Below, one piece after another: positions 59,866 to 64,000 of a DNA stretch of 64,000 bases. The translations under genes and the position numbers were made by a program. This DNA comes from Myxococcota bacterium (GTDB taxonomy: Bacteria > Myxococcota > UBA727 > JABDBI01), in assembly GCA_040387835.1 (NCBI GenBank), contig JAZKCZ010000004.1, positions 1 to 64,000 of the forward strand, written 5' to 3'. A model generated the notes under the pieces. The model saw only the letters and a program-made list of their open reading frames with translations, was not told the origin of the DNA and made no database searches. How positions within the stretch are numbered: the stretch's first letter is position 1; each line of letters starts with the position of its first letter.

Positions 59866-61128
59866 GTGAAAAAAAACCGCTTCTTTTTACCCTTAGGCCT
59901 TGTGTTATTCATCTGTTCGCTCGGTTTAGGATTGTATTTTGTTTGGCAGGAACAGGGTCTAAGTTTAAAGCAGGCTGAGTTGTCTCAGAATGGTCCATCA
60001 ATGGAAGTGCCATTTGGGATACGGTTGACTGATAAGGTCAATCCAAGAGAGACATTATCTGATGCATTGTCGCGCCAGGGTTTCTCTGGCCAACAAATTG
60101 CTGAATTGGTTAGTGTTTTAGGTGAGCAACTCAATCTAAAAGCCATTCGGGCTGGCGACGTATTGATTACTGAGAAAACTGTTCAATATGCTCAAGCCGC
60201 AATGGCCTATGCATCTTTTGAATTAGTCAGGCAGGAAGCTCATGGTCTGCCCGTGCGTTATCGCGTGGACCGTAATGAATTTGGCCGCCTGCGTGCGGGC
60301 CGCATTGAAATTCCGGTGACGCAATCCAAGACCGTTTTAAGCGGCCGAATTTCCTCTAGCTTGTATGAAAGTATTATCTCTGCTGGCGGCGATCCGGCCC
60401 TGGTAAACCGCTTTTCAGATCTTTTTGGCTGGCAGCTCGATTTCTATCGTGAAGCCCAAAAAGGCGATGTTTTTAAAATGATCGTGGAGAGTCGTTATGC
60501 AGACGGCCGGCGTGTGGGTTTCGGGCGTGTGCTCGCAGCGGAATACACCAATTCCGGTAGAACATATCGAGGTTTTCGCTTTGAAGCAGCAGACGCGCAG
60601 TTTCAAGGATTTTTTGATGAACTCGGCGCATCCATTGAAAAGGGTTTTTTGAAAAACCCAATGTCTTTGACTCGAATCACTTCGCGCTACGGGCAACGGT
60701 TTCATCCGGTGTTAATGCGCGCCAAAAAGCATAATGGCGTTGATTATGGCGCGCCAACTGGTACGCCGTTTTGGGCCATCGCCGATGGTGTGGTGCTTGA
60801 AGCCAGGTATTCTCCAACAGCTGGCCGCATGGTGCGCATTAAACACCGTGGTGGCTATGTAACCGAATACTTCCATGCCTCTCGAATCGCACCAGGCATT
60901 CGCCCTGGTGTGATGGTGAAGCAAAAGCAAGTTGTAGGATATGTAGGAACGACTGGCAGAAGCACCGGCCCTCACCTTCATTTTGGCATGATGCTGAACA
61001 AGCAGTATGTCGATCCAGGTAGGCAGCGCTTCCCGGCAGGTCAGGCTTTGCCACCTGTGTTGGTTAACAGATACAAGGCTCATATTAAGCCTTTGATTGA
61101 AGAGCTCAAAAAAATTGAAGTTTCTTGA
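59866..61128 (+). CDS. M23 family peptidoglycan metallopeptidase
   Basis: The 420-residue protein has an N-terminal membrane helix (about 6-27). A LysM-like or opacity-associated region and a C-terminal M23 (LytM) domain follow, with zinc ligands HNGVDYGAP (His and Asp) and HLHF, and EYFHASR. It cleaves peptidoglycan cross-links during growth or division, or acts as an activator if ligands are altered; here all seem present. GTG 59866 follows AAGGGG. Its end overlaps the next gene by 32 bases. Confidence 0.93.
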   Translation: MKKNRFFLPLGLVLFICSLGLGLYFVWQEQGLSLKQAELSQNGPSMEVPFGIRLTDKVNPRETLSDALSRQGFSGQQIAELVSVLGEQLNLKAIRAGDVLITEKTVQYAQAAMAYASFELVRQEAHGLPVRYRVDRNEFGRLRAGRIEIPVTQSKTVLSGRISSSLYESIISAGGDPALVNRFSDLFGWQLDFYREAQKGDVFKMIVESRYADGRRVGFGRVLAAEYTNSGRTYRGFRFEAADAQFQGFFDELGASIEKGFLKNPMSLTRITSRYGQRFHPVLMRAKKHNGVDYGAPTGTPFWAIADGVVLEARYSPTAGRMVRIKHRGGYVTEYFHASRIAPGIRPGVMVKQKQVVGYVGTTGRSTGPHLHFGMMLNKQYVDPGRQRFPAGQALPPVLVNRYKAHIKPLIEELKKIEVS

Positions 61129-62011
61129 AAGGCATTTAGCTAAGCAAGCTGTCAGGCGTTATTTTGATGCCGAAGGCTTTATCGAAATAGACTCGCCTAT
61201 TTTGATAAGATCAAATGCCGTTGAAGCCTTTATTGACCCCATTTGGGTGGGCGCTCAGGAACTCAGAACCAGTCCTGAGCTCTATCACAAACGTTTACTT
61301 GCTCGGGGTTATAAGAGGATCTACGAGCTAGGCCATGTCTTCAGAGATGAGGCTGAAGGGCGTATTCACTTGCGCGAGTTTAGCCTGCTGGAATGGTATC
61401 GGGCTGATGCTGAACTCATAGATTTGATTGAGGATTGCCAAAAGTTGTTTTTTGCCGTTGCGCCGAATCTGTTTAATCGGCCATTTGAAGTTCAAAGCTT
61501 GCAAGAGCTTTGGCTGCAACATGCAAAAATCGATTTGGCGCTGGCGCTTAGTAACGACAACTTGGTTGAGGTTGTCTTGGGCGCTGGATTCGTTTTAAGA
61601 GAGCAGGCGGATTTTGCAGATGCTTTCCATCATGTGATGATGGTGGCCATTGAGCCTTGCATTGGTTTAGACGCACCTTGTGTGGTGACACGCTGGCCTA
61701 AGGAAATGGCCGCTCTCTCTAGGCTTTGTGAAGATGATAATCGCTTTGCGGAGCGGTTTGAGATTTATTTTCGAGGTGTTGAGCTTGCCAATGCGTTTTT
61801 GGAGCTTACTGATTCCCTGGAGCAAAGGAACAGATTTGAGTCAGAACAGCAAACACGTATTCAGCTCGGTAAAAAGGCGTCTGAGTTAGATGAGGATTTT
61901 TTGAAAGATCTAGACTCTATGCCGCCTGCAGCAGGTATTGCAGTCGGTTTTGACCGCTTAATGATGTTTGCGTGCGATGCCAGCAACATTTCCCAGATCT
62001 GCCAATTTTAA
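61097..62011 (+). CDS. epmA: EF-P lysine ligase EpmA-like (lysyl-tRNA synthetase paralog)
   Basis: The 305-residue protein has the class II synthetase core with no anticodon-binding domain, as in EpmA/GenX. Motif 2 is near GHVFRDEAEGRIHLREF, and motif 3 is GIAVGFDRLMMFACDA. The family adds beta-lysine to elongation factor P. efp and epmB are not in the window. TTG 61097 is inside the M23 gene; TTG 61115 is also possible. Start uncertain. Confidence 0.88.
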   Translation: MKSSKKLKFLERHLAKQAVRRYFDAEGFIEIDSPILIRSNAVEAFIDPIWVGAQELRTSPELYHKRLLARGYKRIYELGHVFRDEAEGRIHLREFSLLEWYRADAELIDLIEDCQKLFFAVAPNLFNRPFEVQSLQELWLQHAKIDLALALSNDNLVEVVLGAGFVLREQADFADAFHHVMMVAIEPCIGLDAPCVVTRWPKEMAALSRLCEDDNRFAERFEIYFRGVELANAFLELTDSLEQRNRFESEQQTRIQLGKKASELDEDFLKDLDSMPPAAGIAVGFDRLMMFACDASNISQICQF

Positions 62012-62060
62012 AAAAAAGTTGAATCGAAATAGCCTTTCGGGGTATCCGTAACTGTACAAG

Positions 62061-62080
62061 ATGTCACAACAGGGTGACAT
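62061..62080 (+). promoter_or_regulatory. operator-like inverted repeat upstream of the subtilase gene
   Basis: ATGTCAC, six bases, then GTGACAT is a perfect 7-base inverted repeat ending 16 bases before the start codon. It is positioned where a repressor would block transcription or translation. The factor is unknown. Confidence 0.4.
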
Positions 62081-62096
62081 TTACTTGGGGGTACGA

Positions 62097-63698
62097 ATGC
62101 GCGTAAAAACGTGGACAGGCTCTATGATGCTAGTCATTTCTTCTTTGAGCCTACCTGCTTTTTCTCACTCAAATACTGAAAGAATTATCGTTCGATTCAA
62201 GCAAGGAATTACACCGTTTGCTTCGGATGAAATCCATAGAAATCTAGGAATAAAATCGGCAAAAAAATTATCCAATATTAATTCAATTGAAGTACTCGAA
62301 CTGCCCAGCGACATTTCTGCTCAAAATGCCGTGAAGCTATATAAAATGAATCCAAACATTTTATACGCTGAGCCAGATTACCATATCCGTGTTGACCCCG
62401 TTGAAGGCGCGACTCTGACGCGCTCGGAAGTGCAATACGCCAAACAATGGGCTTTGCAAAATGATGGCCAAAAGGTCGGCAAATATGTTGGTATACAAGA
62501 TGCTGATATCAATGCCCCCGAGTCATGGGAGCTCACCAAGGGCGACAAAGATGTGGTGGTAGGTGTTATCGACACAGGTATTTTCTATACTCATCCGAAC
62601 TTGAAAGATAACATCTGGGTAAACCCAGGCGAAATTGCGGGCAACGGCATTGACGATGATAACAACGGTTTCAAAGACGATATCCATGGTATCAATACCG
62701 TGGAACGCTCAGGCGATCCTCTAGATGACAACGGACATGGTACCCACTGTGCGGGCGTTATTGGCGCATCAGGAAAAGCAGATGACGGGACTTTTGGCGT
62801 TAATCAGAAAATCTCCATTGCGGGTTGCAAATTTTTAGATGGCGATGGTGGCGGCAGAATGAGTGATGCACTTATTTGCTTGGATTATTTCGCCAAATTA
62901 AAAGCTCGCAAAAAAGATCCTGTTAACTTAGTAGCCGTAAACGCTTCCTGGGGCGGCGGTCGTTATTCTGAAGCCATGCTCGATGCCATTAAAAAGCTAC
63001 GCGATTTAGGCGTCTTGTTTATTGCTGCTTCTGGTAACGATAGAGAAAATAACGATGAAGTTGACAGCTATCCTGCTGATTACAAATTGGACAATATTAT
63101 ATCTGTGGCTGCAACCAACAATAAAGACGAACTTGCTTACTTTTCGAACTATGGCAAACACACCGTCCACGTAGGTGCTCCTGGCATGGATATTTTGAGT
63201 ACCTATCTTGATGATCAATATAAGATCTTCAGTGGCACTTCGATGGCAACACCTTATGTCACTGGCTTAGTGGGTTTGCTAAAATCTAAAGACCCAAGCT
63301 TAGACTGGAAGCAATTACGCAACTTGGTTTTGACTGGTGGAACACCTTTAGATAGTTTGAAAGACAAGACCATCACCGGCCGACGCATTCGTTCAGCCGA
63401 CAGTCACGGCATCGGATCTTTAACTTGCGTCAATCAACGTGCTCGCGCTCGAATCTTGCCCGCAAGCGATAAAGTTTCCGTGAAAGTTGGTGAAAACGTT
63501 GATTTCTTCGTTATCGATATTAAATGCGCTGGCGTTGAATCCAAACCAAGCATGGCTGTCAACATGGGCCGCACAGTCGAGTTTGTTGATCGTCAAGGAA
63601 CAGGCAACTATTCCGCTGTTTGGACGGCAGATGCGCCCGGTAGCTATACTTTCGACCTTGGTGCAGGCGATAAGGTTGACGTAGAAGTTAGAGACTAA
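62097..63698 (+). CDS. subtilisin-like (S8) serine protease
   Basis: ATG 62097 is preceded by GGGGG at good spacing. The 533-residue product has a signal peptide (cleavage near FSHS), an inhibitor I9-like propeptide (ERIIVRFKQGITPF), and a subtilase domain with the catalytic triad Asp159 (GVIDTGIF), His214 (NGHGTHCAG) and Ser382 (SGTSMATP). A C-terminal beta-sandwich (about 440-533) follows. Activity is extracellular. An inverted repeat lies just upstream. Confidence 0.95.
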   Translation: MRVKTWTGSMMLVISSLSLPAFSHSNTERIIVRFKQGITPFASDEIHRNLGIKSAKKLSNINSIEVLELPSDISAQNAVKLYKMNPNILYAEPDYHIRVDPVEGATLTRSEVQYAKQWALQNDGQKVGKYVGIQDADINAPESWELTKGDKDVVVGVIDTGIFYTHPNLKDNIWVNPGEIAGNGIDDDNNGFKDDIHGINTVERSGDPLDDNGHGTHCAGVIGASGKADDGTFGVNQKISIAGCKFLDGDGGGRMSDALICLDYFAKLKARKKDPVNLVAVNASWGGGRYSEAMLDAIKKLRDLGVLFIAASGNDRENNDEVDSYPADYKLDNIISVAATNNKDELAYFSNYGKHTVHVGAPGMDILSTYLDDQYKIFSGTSMATPYVTGLVGLLKSKDPSLDWKQLRNLVLTGGTPLDSLKDKTITGRRIRSADSHGIGSLTCVNQRARARILPASDKVSVKVGENVDFFVIDIKCAGVESKPSMAVNMGRTVEFVDRQGTGNYSAVWTADAPGSYTFDLGAGDKVDVEVRD

Positions 63699-63732
63699 CA
63701 GCCAATTTTGTACGTGGGCCAATATATTCCGC

Positions 63733-64000
63733 ATGAAACACATGCTGATTATATTGGCTTTTTTGCTGTCTGCTTGTGGAAATTTGAACGCTCCGGCTAT
63801 GGATACGGCCACAAGCCAAGCCGCCATTATTCTTGGTAAAAAGTGCTTGGAAGATGAGTTTCCAAGCTCAGTTGAAATTTGGGCAGAAGCGATCGTTGAC
63901 ATGCCGCCCATCGGCACAAGGCACATCTCAAGCTTTTTATGCGGTGGTACTTTAGTCAAATCGAATGTGGTGGTGACAGCGGCTCACTGCCTTTTAGAAT
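63733..64000 (+). CDS. trypsin-like (S1) serine protease lipoprotein, 5' part
   Basis: A lipobox (LAFLLSAC, Cys15) is followed by about 75 residues, ending within FLCGGTLVKSNVVVTAAHC, the catalytic His region of S1 proteases. The rest lies beyond the window. The two consecutive protease genes (S8, S1) are 35 bases apart and are probably co-expressed. Confidence 0.88.
   Translation, partial: MKHMLIILAFLLSACGNLNAPAMDTATSQAAIILGKKCLEDEFPSSVEIWAEAIVDMPPIGTRHISSFLCGGTLVKSNVVVTAAHCLLE

Overview
The window opens in the last third of a 23S rRNA gene, followed by 5S rRNA and a strong rRNA terminator on the + strand. It ends inside a trypsin-like protease gene. The gene set indicates a Gram-negative bacterium: lipoproteins, outer-membrane barrels, PspA, SppA, KdpC, a ClC channel, etfBA, and an ExeA-type ATPase next to a TPR protein. 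The mixture resembles genomes of the old 'deltaproteobacterial' grade (Myxococcota or Bdellovibrionota-like). No marker here fixes the phylum, so this placement is inference.

Region 1 (about 1.3-41.3 kb) is an accessory island. It holds around 35 mostly short, mostly unrecognised genes, and roughly three quarters encode an N-terminal signal peptide or lipobox. Several carry folds usual in eukaryotes or in host-interaction proteins: a secreted protein with two CCCH zinc fingers (32230-33225), a membrane-anchored GT23-like fucosyltransferase (9349-10368), a secreted methyltransferase-fold protein (11737-12444), a possible secreted Cys-His-Asp hydrolase (13845-14621), a secreted histidine phosphatase (29608-30270), a secreted PI-PLC-like enzyme (39815-40864), an ankyrin-like secreted protein and a lipoprotein built from a 26-residue CX7C repeat. 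The island shows active gene birth and death: paralogous pairs, decayed copies, broken toxin genes (Doc, RelE), pieces of the rRNA operon tail and GC-rich palindromic repeats. No secretion-machine genes, integrase or phage genes are visible. Ordinary genes sit within it (Nudix, MFS transporter, two-component pair, RHH/PIN toxin-antitoxin, recX).

Region 2 (41.3-50.8 kb) is core-like. ruvC is on the + strand, facing a long minus-strand run: hemY-like, pspA, etfB, etfA, sppA, icd, kdpC, clc. Most of these genes overlap by a few bases or are separated by fewer than 40. Oddities are a barrel domain fused to SppA, an orphan and shortened KdpC, and a short HemY-like protein.

Region 3 (50.8-52.6 kb) holds a Fic-fold protein whose catalytic His is replaced by Phe. 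It is followed directly by a REP-associated Y1 transposase gene between two near-identical inverted repeats of about 200 bp.

Region 4 (52.6-64 kb) is core-like again: TPR protein, AI-2E family permease, CysQ-like phosphatase, ExeA-like ATPase with TPR partner, oppD and oppF, an outer-membrane-type lipoprotein, SCP2 protein, M23 peptidase, epmA-like synthetase, subtilase and the start of a trypsin-like lipoprotein.
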